NCBI RefSeq assembly: GCF_004197395.1
Contig: NZ_SELS01000033.1
Span: 1 to 64,000, forward strand
From: Paraburkholderia sp. UYCP14C
Lineage (GTDB): Bacteria > Pseudomonadota > Gammaproteobacteria > Burkholderiales > Burkholderiaceae
Reading direction: 5' to 3'
DNA: 64,000 bases
How positions within the stretch are numbered: position 1 is the first letter of the stretch; every line of letters starts with the position of its first letter. Positions 55,169 through 63,909 of this stretch are shown here, in pieces. The notes under the pieces are model-generated. The model did not search any database. It was given only the letters and a program-made list of their open reading frames with translations, and was not told the origin of the DNA. Both the position numbers and the translations under genes were made by a program.

Positions 55169-56194
55169 TCAGCCTTCGTCGATTTCGACGACCAACTTTC
55201 CGAAGTTCGTACCCTCCAGCATGCCAATGAACGCTTCTGGCGCGTTGGCGAGACCTTTGACTATGTCCTCTCGAAAGCGAACACGGCCTTCCGACATCCA
55301 GGTACTCACCTCGCCAAGAAACGTCGGCCGCTGGTCCCAGAACTCTCGAACGATGAAACCGCGTAGAGTCAAGCTGCGCGACAATACCTCTCGCATGGTT
55401 GCGGGAAGCCGATCCGGGCCGTCCGGCTGTCCGGAGCTGTTGTACTGTGCGATCAGACCGCAAACGGGCACCCTGGCGAACTCATTCAGAAGCGGCATCA
55501 CCGCATGCCAGACCCGGCCGCCGACGAGTTCGAAGTAGACATCGATACCGTTCGGACAAGCAGCGGCCAGCTCCTCGGCAAAGCGGGGGGATCGATGATC
55601 GATGACAGCGTCGAATCCCAACTCGTTCCGAACGAAAGCGCACTTTTGTGTGCCGCCCGCGATACCGACCGCCCGCGCCCCCTTGATCTTTGCAATTTGC
55701 CCCACCAGCGAACCAACCGGGCCGCTCGCGGCAGCTACAACAACTGTCTCGTTCGCTCGCGGCTTGCCGATTGTCAGTAAGCCTGTGTAGGCAGTTAAGC
55801 CGGGCATCCCAAGCACACCCAAGGCCGTCGTGACAGGGCTAAAACGGCTGTCGAGCTTGGTCAGCCCAGCGCCATTGCTAACCGCATGCGTGCGCCATCC
55901 TAGTCGCGCTAACACCTTATCGCCGATGCGATAGTCGGGATGACGGGACCGTATCACCTCCGCAACAACGTCACCTTCCATCACGCCGCCGATAGGTGTC
56001 GGAGTCGAGTAGGACTTGCGATCGTCCATACGTCCACGCATGTACGGGTCGAGAGACAAGTAGTTGGTCGCGAGCAGGACCTCACCATCGCCTGGCTCCG
56101 GCACCGCGACTTCTTCTTCCCGGAAGTCTGTGGACTTCGGTATACCCGTTGGCCTCGCGGCAAGGACGATCTGACGTCCGGTCTGTTGCATCAT
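55169..56194 (-). CDS. NADP-dependent MDR oxidoreductase (CurA-like), second copy
   Basis: 341 residues: LATNYLSLDPYMRGRMDD, ANETVVVAAASGPVGSLVG for NADP, IDVYFELVGGRVWHAVMPLL and LEGTNFGKLVVEI. It belongs to the same group as the protein at 35140-36162 but is clearly distinct. The ATG at 56194 follows GGAGAG. It begins the three-gene set with the isomerase-like and SDR genes; probably reduces an enone. Confidence 0.88.
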   Translation of the reverse strand: MMQQTGRQIVLAARPTGIPKSTDFREEEVAVPEPGDGEVLLATNYLSLDPYMRGRMDDRKSYSTPTPIGGVMEGDVVAEVIRSRHPDYRIGDKVLARLGWRTHAVSNGAGLTKLDSRFSPVTTALGVLGMPGLTAYTGLLTIGKPRANETVVVAAASGPVGSLVGQIAKIKGARAVGIAGGTQKCAFVRNELGFDAVIDHRSPRFAEELAAACPNGIDVYFELVGGRVWHAVMPLLNEFARVPVCGLIAQYNSSGQPDGPDRLPATMREVLSRSLTLRGFIVREFWDQRPTFLGEVSTWMSEGRVRFREDIVKGLANAPEAFIGMLEGTNFGKLVVEIDEG

Positions 56195-56213
56195 TTCTCT
56201 CCGTTGGGGTGTG

Positions 56214-56399
56214 TCAGGCAGCAGCGCAATAACGAAGAGCGTCGGGCTCGAGCTCCAGGTCGTTTTTTGCCGCCCGCACGTCAAGCAGAGCGCTCGGCGG
56301 CACTCCATTCTTCGTCGCTATCAGCTCGGCCGCGATTGATACGGCGTGCGCAAGCCGGTCGCACGCCTTGCGCAGCGCCTGCTGATCGAGATTGTCCAT
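56214..56399 (-). CDS. small helical hypothetical protein after molybdenum hydroxylase gene
   Basis: 61 residues, directly after the large molybdoenzyme subunit with the ATG two bases beyond its TGA (TGACGTATG), so it is likely translationally coupled. The sequence is helical and acidic/basic balanced (DNLDQQALRKACDRLAHAV; AAKNDLELEPDALRY). No family recognised. It may be a small operon protein; it ends 19 bases before the next gene. Confidence 0.5.
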   Translation of the reverse strand: MDNLDQQALRKACDRLAHAVSIAAELIATKNGVPPSALLDVRAAKNDLELEPDALRYCAAA

Positions 56400-56402
56400 A
56401 CG

Positions 56403-58595
56403 TCAGGCAGTGCTCAGTTGATTGCCCACCGGCAGCTTGCGGATACGCTTGCCCGTCGCTGCGAATATCGCATTGGTCAACGCCGGCATCACGCACGAGG
56501 TTCCCGGCTCCCCCACCCCACCGGGCGCCTCGCTGCTCGAGATCAGGTGCACGCGAATGGGCGGTGCCTCATTGATGCGCAACACGCGGTAGTCGTCGAA
56601 ATTGCTCTGCTCCACGCGGCCGCCCTTCAACGTGATTTCGCCAAAGAGCACGCCTGAAAGCCCAAAGATGATCCCGCTCTCCATCTGGGCACGTATACCG
56701 TCGGGATTAACCGCTTGGCCGCAATCGATCGCACAGTCGATCTGTATCGGCTTGACCGCGCCGTCCGTGCCCAATTCGAGTTCGACGACCTGAGCGACAA
56801 AGCTGCCAAACCCAGTACACAGCGCGATGCCACGCGCACGGCCTGGCGCAAGCGGCTCGCCCCATCCAGCCTCAGCGGCCGCCCGTTGTAACACTCCTTT
56901 CGCGCGAGGACTCTTATCAAGTAGGGCCAGTCGATATTCCAGCGGATCAGTCTTTGCCGTTGCCGCCAGTTCGTCGATAAAGCTTTCGATCACAAAAGTG
57001 CTGCGTGTCGCGCCCACACCGCGCCAGAACGCTGTCGGAATACCCGGTGGCTCCTGCCGCACCCACTCGACCAGCATGTTGGGAAACGAATACGCTGTGT
57101 CCGCTGCGCAATCCACCGCGTCGATGTCAACGCCATTCTTGATGGCGGCAGGGAGGAACCGCGCTACGATCGAGGAACCCGCAATGCGGTGCGACCAGCC
57201 GATCGGACGGCCCGTTGCGTCGAGGCCGGCGCTGATGCGGTCATAGTAGTAAGGCCGATACATGTCATGCTGGACATCTTCCTCGCGGGTCCAGATCACC
57301 TGCACCGGTCCCTTGACCTGTTTGCCGACTTGCACGGCGCGCAAAATACCATCGACCTCGAGCCGTCGTCCAAAACCGCCGCCGAGCAGATGATTGTGGA
57401 TGCGCACCTGTTCAGGCTGCAGGCCAAGCGCTTTGGCGACGGCAGGCTGCGCGATGCCCATGACCTGCGTGCCGACCCAGATGTCGCAAGCGTCGGCCTT
57501 CACATCGACCGTGCAGTTCATCGGCTCCATTGCCGCGTGCGCGAGAAACGGCTGTTCATAGACAGCGGCTAGCTTGGCCGACGCACTGGTGATAGCCTTG
57601 TTTGCATCACCATCTTGGCGCGCAACGGCACCCGGCCTTTCAGCGGCAGCCGCCAGCTGCATAACGACGTCGGCGGTCGAAAGCTTCGCGTTGGGCCCTG
57701 CGTCCCATTGCGGATCGGCTGCTGCCAAACCCTGCTTGGCGGCCCAGGTGTGCTTGGCGACGATCGCAACCGCGTCGCCCATGCGCACAACTTGAAAGAC
57801 GCCTGGCACACGCTTAGCCTTGGCCTCGTCTACCGAGATGAGCTTTCCGCCGAAGGTGGGCGAAATCGACACGACAGCGAAGCGTTGCTTCGGCTGTCGA
57901 ACGTCGATGCCGAACGTGGCGCTGCCGTCCACTTTGCCCGCGAGGTCGAGCCGCCGATGAGACCTGCCGATCAATTTGAAATCGGCAGGCTTTTTGAGTT
58001 CGACCTTCTCCGGCACTGGGAGCTTTGCGGCGGCGTCGGCCAGTTCGCCGTAGCGGAGCGTTCGCCCGCTGGCCGCATGAGTCACGACACCACGCTCGGC
58101 GCGACAGGCTTCCGGCGCGACCCGCCAGCGCTGCGCCGCGGCATTGACAAGCATCGTGCGCGCGCCGGCACCGGCTTGCCGCATCTGACTATAGCTGCCG
58201 CGAATTGACGTCGATCCGCCCGTCATCTGAACCCCGAATATCGGGTTCGCATAGAGCTTGTTATCCGCAGGAGCATGCTCGATTGCAACCTGGTCGAGGT
58301 CCACCTCGAGTTCCTCGGCGATGAGCATTGGAATCGACGTGTAGGTACCTTGTCCCATCTCGATGTACGGTATCACAAGCGTGACTTTGCCGCCTCGATC
58401 GATACGCAAAAAAGCGTTCGGTGCAAAAGATGCATCGCTGACGTTGTCGTCTCTGACGGCGGCTCCGACTGGCAAGCCGAAGGTCAGTAGCAAGCCGCCG
58501 CCGACAGCGGCGGCGGCACTGAACTTGAGAAACTCTCGGCGCGACGTTGTGACCCCGACTACCGCTCGTGCCTTGTCTTCGTTCGCTAAGGCCAT
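56403..58595 (-). CDS. molybdopterin-binding subunit of xanthine dehydrogenase family, IorB-like
   Basis: About 730 residues. A Tat-type signal/anchor is present (SRREFLKFSAAAAVGG, then a hydrophobic stretch), as in IorB-like enzymes. Molybdopterin-site blocks include FLAHAAMEPMNCTV, LGGGFGRRLEVDG, VIWTREEDVQHDM, PTAFWRGVGATRSTFV and the C-terminal APGGVGEPGTSCVMPAL. The enzyme hydroxylates a ring or oxidises an aldehyde. The ATG (MALANED) lies two bases after the small Fe-S subunit gene. The electron-transfer partner, often a cytochrome c, is not seen. Confidence 0.9.
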   Translation of the reverse strand: MALANEDKARAVVGVTTSRREFLKFSAAAAVGGGLLLTFGLPVGAAVRDDNVSDASFAPNAFLRIDRGGKVTLVIPYIEMGQGTYTSIPMLIAEELEVDLDQVAIEHAPADNKLYANPIFGVQMTGGSTSIRGSYSQMRQAGAGARTMLVNAAAQRWRVAPEACRAERGVVTHAASGRTLRYGELADAAAKLPVPEKVELKKPADFKLIGRSHRRLDLAGKVDGSATFGIDVRQPKQRFAVVSISPTFGGKLISVDEAKAKRVPGVFQVVRMGDAVAIVAKHTWAAKQGLAAADPQWDAGPNAKLSTADVVMQLAAAAERPGAVARQDGDANKAITSASAKLAAVYEQPFLAHAAMEPMNCTVDVKADACDIWVGTQVMGIAQPAVAKALGLQPEQVRIHNHLLGGGFGRRLEVDGILRAVQVGKQVKGPVQVIWTREEDVQHDMYRPYYYDRISAGLDATGRPIGWSHRIAGSSIVARFLPAAIKNGVDIDAVDCAADTAYSFPNMLVEWVRQEPPGIPTAFWRGVGATRSTFVIESFIDELAATAKTDPLEYRLALLDKSPRAKGVLQRAAAEAGWGEPLAPGRARGIALCTGFGSFVAQVVELELGTDGAVKPIQIDCAIDCGQAVNPDGIRAQMESGIIFGLSGVLFGEITLKGGRVEQSNFDDYRVLRINEAPPIRVHLISSSEAPGGVGEPGTSCVMPALTNAIFAATGKRIRKLPVGNQLSTA

Positions 58596-58596
58596 C

Positions 58597-59091
58597 TCAG
58601 ACCTCCGCGCGATTCGATTCTGTGGAATGCTCGGCCACCTTCTCTCCGGCTGCCTGCTTAATCGCCGCGCGGATCCGTGGGTAGGTCCCGCAGCGGCAAA
58701 TATTGCCCGCCATGGCGGCGTCGATATCGGCGTCGGTGGGGTGCGGATTCGCCGCGAGCAACGCGCTCGCCGACATGACTTGTCCTGATTGGCAATAGCC
58801 GCATTGCGGCACATTGAGTGCCGTCCAGGCCAGTTGAATCTTACGCCCTTGCTGCGTCTGAGCGATCGCTTCGATTGTAGTGATCTTCTTGCCCACCGCG
58901 GCGCTCACCGGCGTCACGCAGGAACGCGCCGGCGTACCGTCGATGTGAATTGTGCAAGCGCCACAAAGCGCCGCACCGCATCCAAACTTGGTGCCCGTCA
59001 TTGCCAGCACATCGCGCAAGACCCAAAGTAACGGCATATCGTCCGGTACGTCTACCGTATGCATCCGTCCGTTCACGTTCAAGGTTTTCAT
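58597..59091 (-). CDS. 2Fe-2S subunit of molybdenum hydroxylase, IorA-like
   Basis: 164 residues with both [2Fe-2S] centres: [17 protein letters not shown] and the C-terminal CGYCQSGQV and [12 protein letters not shown]. It moves electrons from the molybdenum site of the next gene product. The ATG at 59091 follows GGAG. First gene of the operon; its promoter carries a TGACCAGTCATAT element repeated before the CaiB gene at 61265. Confidence 0.92.
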   Translation of the reverse strand: MKTLNVNGRMHTVDVPDDMPLLWVLRDVLAMTGTKFGCGAALCGACTIHIDGTPARSCVTPVSAAVGKKITTIEAIAQTQQGRKIQLAWTALNVPQCGYCQSGQVMSASALLAANPHPTDADIDAAMAGNICRCGTYPRIRAAIKQAAGEKVAEHSTESNRAEV

Positions 59092-59216
59092 CGTGACCAC
59101 TCCGCCAAGCAATTAAAAAAGTGCGCAAATGTTCGTTGGCGTGTGAAAGCACACACGAGTGCGCGGACAAAGCAAACAAGACAGCTTGCGCGTGAGTAGC
59201 GCCTCTCAATCCAAGA

Positions 59217-59242
59217 TGACCAGTCATATATTAATCATGACT
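59217..59242. promoter_or_regulatory. element with TGACCAGTCATAT and inverted AGTCAT/ATGACT
   Basis: TGACCAGTCATAT followed by an A/T core and ATGACT forms an inverted repeat AGTCAT-N9-ATGACT about 125 bases before the Fe-S subunit gene. A close match is at 61022-61040. The shape suits a TetR-type operator overlapping a -10 box. Function inferred. Confidence 0.45.
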
Positions 59243-59516
59243 CGTCCGCCGCGCAATCACGACGTGGCTGTCGAGATCACTCATGTGCAGTGACCATCGC
59301 TATGTCGCTGGAGCATGAAGCGGCATGCTAGAGCTGCGACCTTGCGTCGCATTCCTCAGTGGATAGACCCGTCAAAGCGATCGAGACCGGAGAACGAAAG
59401 GAGGATTTCTTCAAAGCCTGCGTTTGCGCAGCGTGCCCTGCAAAAGATGTTCAACATCTCCTTAATGCGGGCAGTGCGAAAGCATGTGTTCTTGATGACG
59501 ATGAACGATCGGGTTT

Positions 59517-59624
59517 TCACCAGGACAGCCCGCCGCCCAAGATTAGAGCGACGCAAGCGACAACCGCTATCAGCGCAGCAGCAGTTCCTCCGGCAACATA
59601 CCCGCGACAGAATTCCGTAACCAT
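59517..59624 (-). CDS. 35-residue single-pass membrane protein
   Basis: A very short gene supported by a strong ribosome site (GGAGGAGCT before the ATG). The product begins MVTEFCRGYVAGG and is otherwise one hydrophobic helix (TAAALIAVVACVALILGGG). There is no charge in the helix. Could be a small membrane-inserted regulator or toxin-like peptide; not recognised. It stands alone between the Fe-S subunit gene and the AraC gene. Confidence 0.55.
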   Translation of the reverse strand: MVTEFCRGYVAGGTAAALIAVVACVALILGGGLSW

Positions 59625-59927
59625 AGCTCCTCCGACTAACAGTACCCTTCTTGTGTCGCCGGCTGCATCAGGATTGTCGCCGTCTGCTGACGAGTTCGCA
59701 GCATGTCGAGACTTACCGTAGCGCCAAGCTTGCCGGCGGTTTTGATCGATACATTTTGCTCCGGAGGTGAGTGGCACAAATGACGAAAACCATACGAATT
59801 CAGGACATTGTTATCGGCGCTGCCCAGCGGAAGCAATCCACATCTCGCAGCGGGAAGAGAGACAACGAATCGGTCGACTTGTGCCGCGTTTATCACATCG
59901 GTTGCGGAGGCGTCGGAGTACCAACTA
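59625..59927. other. intergenic region, nothing clear
   Basis: About 300 bases without a convincing frame. CGGAGG occurs near 59761 ahead of short rightward frames, but their protein sequence is irregular and overlaps the AraC gene in antisense. Confidence 0.35.
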
Positions 59928-60887
59928 TCATGCCGAAACGGGTTCAGGACCCGATGAGTTGCGCCGTACAGCCTGAGGCGGAACACCAAACCCGCGCAAG
60001 AACGCCTCTCGCATATGGCGACGATCGTTAAACCCGGTTTCCTTTGCAATGACGTTCAGCGGATGCAGCGATTGCTCGATCATCAAACGCGCCGCCTCCA
60101 GTCGCAGCCCTTCGATCGCCTTGGCGGGCGACCTACCCGTTTCCTGCGTAAACACACGGCTAAACTGGCGCGGGCTCAGGTGAGCCCTTTCGGCCAACTC
60201 TTCAATCGTCAACGGCCGGCCGAGATTACTGCGAGCGTAGTTCAGCACGTTCTGGATACGGTCGGATTTAGGCGCAAGATCGAGCATCTGGGAATGCTGA
60301 GACTGCCCTCCGGACCTTCGCTGGTGCATGACCAGCTTCCTCGCCACGGACCGTGCCACGTCGGCACCCAAATCCCTTTCGATCATCGCCAGTGCCATGT
60401 CCAAGCCAGCAGTCATTCCGGCCGATGTCCAGATGAAATCGTCGACGACATAAATACGGTCTTCCTCCACCAGAACGTCGGGAAAACGCTTCCGCATCTC
60501 GCGCGCGAACGCCCAATGTGTGGTAGCGCGCCGGTGAGTAAGCAATCCGGCGTTTGCGAGTGCGAACCCGCCGGTGCAGATTCCAGCGATGCGTCGGGCA
60601 CGCTCCGCCTCCTTGCGCAGAAAGGCGAGCTCGCGCGTCGTCGCCGGCAAAGCGAGCGGATTGGTGCCCCCAGTGACCATCCAGGTTTGGACTTCACGAC
60701 ATCCCCGCACCGAGCGCGTGCCGACGATCACACCGAGTGACGAGCGGACCTCGCCCCCCTCAATAGAAAAATTGTCGACCTTGTAGTGCGGATCGCCCAC
60801 GACAATATTTGCGCACTCAAAAACACACTGCGACGCTAGCGTCATGAGTTGGAAGCCATCGCTCAGCAAGAACCCAATGCGGTGCAT
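59928..60887 (-). CDS. GlxA-type AraC-family regulator (DJ-1/PfpI domain)
   Basis: 319 residues. An N-terminal DJ-1/PfpI domain (MHRIGFLLSDGFQLMTLA; GICTGGFALANAGLL with the nucleophile-elbow cysteine) precedes a C-terminal AraC HTH (IEELAERAHLSPRQFSRVF; RLMIEQSLHPLNVIAKETGF). The ATG at 60887 follows GGAGAGAGGGG. These regulators often sense amines or nitrogen compounds. It is divergent from the CaiB gene at 61265 and upstream-facing for the molybdenum hydroxylase. Confidence 0.9.
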   Translation of the reverse strand: MHRIGFLLSDGFQLMTLASQCVFECANIVVGDPHYKVDNFSIEGGEVRSSLGVIVGTRSVRGCREVQTWMVTGGTNPLALPATTRELAFLRKEAERARRIAGICTGGFALANAGLLTHRRATTHWAFAREMRKRFPDVLVEEDRIYVVDDFIWTSAGMTAGLDMALAMIERDLGADVARSVARKLVMHQRRSGGQSQHSQMLDLAPKSDRIQNVLNYARSNLGRPLTIEELAERAHLSPRQFSRVFTQETGRSPAKAIEGLRLEAARLMIEQSLHPLNVIAKETGFNDRRHMREAFLRGFGVPPQAVRRNSSGPEPVSA

Positions 60888-61021
60888 ATCCCCTCTCTCC
60901 ACGTAAAGTACCGGACCCAACGATACCCATCTCTTGCCACAGTCATCAGTTGGTAGCGGCTCGCCGTAGGTACGCACCTGTCTTTAAGCTGTCAGGGTAA
61001 CTCCCATTGCCTTATTAAAGA

Positions 61022-61040
61022 CGACCAGTCATATTAACAT
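61022..61040. promoter_or_regulatory. element CGACCAGTCATATTAACAT, repeat of the iorA upstream motif
   Basis: Matches the 59217-59242 element at GACCAGTCATAT and the following TTAA/CAT. It lies in the 377-base gap between the GlxA-type regulator and the CaiB gene, which otherwise shows no coding frame. Co-control of the two operons is suggested. Confidence 0.45.
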
Positions 61041-61264
61041 TCACGACGTTGGCTGTCTTTGTCAGTCCGCTCGGCCCCGCACCGGAGCCGAGCTGCTAGT
61101 GCGCCGTGCCTCCGTGCACTTTCGGCGTGAGCCCGGGTCCTCGAAAGGCGTGGTCCGAACCCGGGGGCTTTGCCAAATCGAGGAGCGCTGCGTCCGCAGT
61201 AATGAACGCATCGACGCATCACCGACTTCTCTTCACCATAACCAACAGACATTCAAAATCTTTC

Positions 61265-62473
61265 ATGTCGAATCCGCAATCATCGCTACCGCTCGCTGGC
61301 GTTCGTGTTCTCGATCTCTCCCGTGTGATGGCAGGCCCATGGTGCACCATGGTACTCGGCGATCTCGGCGCGGAAATCATCAAGGTCGAGCACCCGCAGC
61401 GCGGTGACGACACCCGCGACTGGGGGCTACCGGTCGGCTCGACGGAGACGGCCTACTTCAACAGCGTCAACCGGAATAAGCGCTCAGTGACGATCGATCT
61501 GCAAACAGTCGAAGGTCAGCAACTCGCACGCGAAATAGCGCGCACGAGCGACGTCGTCATCCAAAACTTCAAGTTCGGCGGTGCCGAGAGGCTTGGTCTC
61601 GGCTACGAGCAACTGAAACAGGAACGCGCAGACCTAATCTACTGCTCGATATCCGGTTACGACCGCGCGGGTCCAGAAGCGGCGCGCCCGGGATACGACC
61701 TGGTGATTCAGGGCGAGGCTGGGCTGATGGCTATGAACGGAGAGGCTGCCCAACCGCCGTTGAAGTTCGGCGTGGCCGCCGTCGATATCATGACGGGGAT
61801 GTATTCGGCACAGGCGGTTCTCGCGGCGCTATTCGACCGTATGCGCGCCGGCAACGGACGCCACATCGAGATGGCACTCTACGATTGCGGCCTGACGATC
61901 ACCTCCTACAACGGGCTCGAAGCGCTGATCATGGGCGAAGACCCGCCGCGATGCGGCAATGCCCATCCCTCCGTCGTTCCGTATGGCGTCTTCGATGCGG
62001 AGGACGGACCGCTCGTAGTCGCAGTTGGCAACAACGCACAGTTTGCACGTTTTTGCCGTGAGGTGATCGAACGGCCCGATCTTGCCAATGATGAGCGTTT
62101 CAAGACAAACATCAGCCGTGCGACTCATCGCGCCGCGCTACTCCCGGAACTGAATCGCGAATTCGCTTGCCGCACGCGCCATGAGCTGCTTCAACGCCTG
62201 ACGCAGGCGGGCATTCCCTGCGGCGAAGTGCTGGGCCTTCACGAGGCGCTCAGCTCAGCGCGGGCAATCGATGCCGGTCTGGTGACGACGCAACCGCATG
62301 CCGATGCCGGCAGTGTGCACGTGCTTGCGCCGCCGTTTCGCTTCGACGGCCTGCGTCTGCCGGTGCGGCATATACCGCCGCGACTCGGCGAAGGCACGCA
62401 GGATGTTCTTCAAGGCCTGCTCGGCTTATCCGAAGAGCGGCTTACCCAGTTGAAGGCAACCGGTGTCGTCTGA
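61265..62473 (+). CDS. CaiB/BaiF family CoA transferase
   Basis: 402 residues: [50 protein letters not shown] and the catalytic Asp in AAVDIMTGMYSA. The start is taken at the ATG (MSNPQSSLP), although no strong ribosome site is seen; an upstream in-frame extension is unlikely. It is similar in build to the glutarate-operon CaiB. A nitronate monooxygenase gene begins 32 bases downstream. Confidence 0.88.
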   Translation: MSNPQSSLPLAGVRVLDLSRVMAGPWCTMVLGDLGAEIIKVEHPQRGDDTRDWGLPVGSTETAYFNSVNRNKRSVTIDLQTVEGQQLAREIARTSDVVIQNFKFGGAERLGLGYEQLKQERADLIYCSISGYDRAGPEAARPGYDLVIQGEAGLMAMNGEAAQPPLKFGVAAVDIMTGMYSAQAVLAALFDRMRAGNGRHIEMALYDCGLTITSYNGLEALIMGEDPPRCGNAHPSVVPYGVFDAEDGPLVVAVGNNAQFARFCREVIERPDLANDERFKTNISRATHRAALLPELNREFACRTRHELLQRLTQAGIPCGEVLGLHEALSSARAIDAGLVTTQPHADAGSVHVLAPPFRFDGLRLPVRHIPPRLGEGTQDVLQGLLGLSEERLTQLKATGVV

Positions 62474-62504
62474 CGCTGCATTGGAATGCACTGCCCCGTT
62501 CATC

Positions 62505-63500
62505 ATGGCTCACAAACCATTTTCTAACCGCGTCACCGATCTCTTCCGCACGCGCTTGCCTGTCGTCGCTGGCGGTCTGATGTGGCTTGCGGACGCTGAC
62601 TATGTCGCGGCCGCGTCGCGCGCCGGCATCATCGGATTCATCACTGCCGCGAGCTTTCCGGAACCGCACGCGTTGCGAGCGGAAATCAGGCGATGTCGCG
62701 ATCTCTGCGACGGTGGCCCGTTTGGTGTCAACGTCTCAATGCTGCCAAAGCTGCTACCGGGCGAGAAGACCCGGGAAATTTTTGAACTCGTTGCGAATGA
62801 AGGTGTCGAGTTTGTTGAAACGTCCGGTCGGAATCCCGAAGAGTTCCTGCCGCTCCTGAAGCGGGCAGGCGTGAAGGTACTGCACAAAGTGCCCGCCGTA
62901 CGCTATGCAGTCAAGGCAGCTGCAATGGGTGTCGACGCCGTTGCCATCGTCGGAGCCGAATGCGGTGGACATCCGGGGCTCGACATGGTCGGATCGTTCG
63001 TGAACGCTGCTTGGGCCGAGAGCCAACTGGACATTCCGTACCTGATTGGCGGCGGTATAGGCCGCGGCTCACAAGTCGCCGCGGCGCTCGCGATGGGTGC
63101 GTCGGGCGTGGTGGTCGGAACCCGCTTCACCGTGGCCGAAGAAATTTGGGCGCACGATGCCTACAAGCGTCGTCTGATCGAAGCGCAGCCGACCGACACT
63201 GAGCTTTGCATGAGTTCCGTGCGCAATACGATCCGCGCACTGCGCAATGACACGACTGCCGCTGTGAGGGCTATCGAAACCGCGAACCCGGGCGTGACGA
63301 TTCAAGAATTGATGCCGATGGTGGCGGGCAAGATCGGGCGCGAAGCTTACGTCAGCGGCGATTGGTCGAAAGGATTGCTCTCTGCCGGACATGCGTTAGC
63401 GTTCGTCGACAAGGTAGAACCGCTCGCCGCGATCGTCTCGCGTTTCGAGGACGACATGCTGCGCGCACTCGCGCGCCTGCGGACGGTCACGGCCAATTGA
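62505..63500 (+). CDS. nitronate monooxygenase family protein
   Basis: 331 residues of the FMN-dependent TIM-barrel NMO/2-nitropropane dioxygenase family: PVVAGGLMWLADADYVAAAS at the N-terminus, FGVNVSML, GVDAVAIVGAECGGHPG with the catalytic His, and LIGGGIGRGSQVAAALAMGA for FMN phosphate. It oxidises nitronates such as propionate-3-nitronate, or acts as a related enoyl reductase. Encoded with a CoA transferase, which suggests it handles an acid or acyl-CoA. Confidence 0.87.
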   Translation: MAHKPFSNRVTDLFRTRLPVVAGGLMWLADADYVAAASRAGIIGFITAASFPEPHALRAEIRRCRDLCDGGPFGVNVSMLPKLLPGEKTREIFELVANEGVEFVETSGRNPEEFLPLLKRAGVKVLHKVPAVRYAVKAAAMGVDAVAIVGAECGGHPGLDMVGSFVNAAWAESQLDIPYLIGGGIGRGSQVAAALAMGASGVVVGTRFTVAEEIWAHDAYKRRLIEAQPTDTELCMSSVRNTIRALRNDTTAAVRAIETANPGVTIQELMPMVAGKIGREAYVSGDWSKGLLSAGHALAFVDKVEPLAAIVSRFEDDMLRALARLRTVTAN

Positions 63501-63588
63501 TGACGGCTTTCGTTGATCCCTCTGGCCATTCGGGCTCAAACTCATCTATCGCAGTGAATCCGGCAAGCATCATTAAGGAGACAAGTAC

Positions 63589-63906
63589 GTGCAACAAACT
63601 TCTATCGAATTAATCCAGAGCAGTGCCGAGTACAAGGTGCTCGTTTCGTCTCGCCGGCGTTTCAGTTTCACGCTGACGGCGCTCATGGTCTTTACCTTCT
63701 ACGGTTTCATTCTTTTCGTCGCCTTCGCGCCACGGACGCTCGCACGGCCGCTTTATGAGGGCGCCACGACGAGTGTCGGTATCGCCGCAGGTGTCGGCAT
63801 CATGTTGATCGGGTTCGGGCTGACGGCCTGGTACGTACGCCGCTCCAACGTAACGTTCGATCCGCTGATGAGCACAATGCTTGCGAAAGCTCAGCAGGGA
63901 GACTGA
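63589..63906 (+). CDS. DUF485 membrane protein (YjcH-like)
   Basis: 105 residues with two membrane helices (FTLTALMVFTFYGFILFVAF and VGIAAGVGIMLIGFGLTAW) and the SSAEYKVLVSSRRRFSF start of DUF485. It is the usual small partner encoded before ActP acetate/solute:cation symporters. It starts at GTG with AAGGAG upstream. Confidence 0.92.
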   Translation: MQQTSIELIQSSAEYKVLVSSRRRFSFTLTALMVFTFYGFILFVAFAPRTLARPLYEGATTSVGIAAGVGIMLIGFGLTAWYVRRSNVTFDPLMSTMLAKAQQGD

Positions 63907-63909
63907 TCG

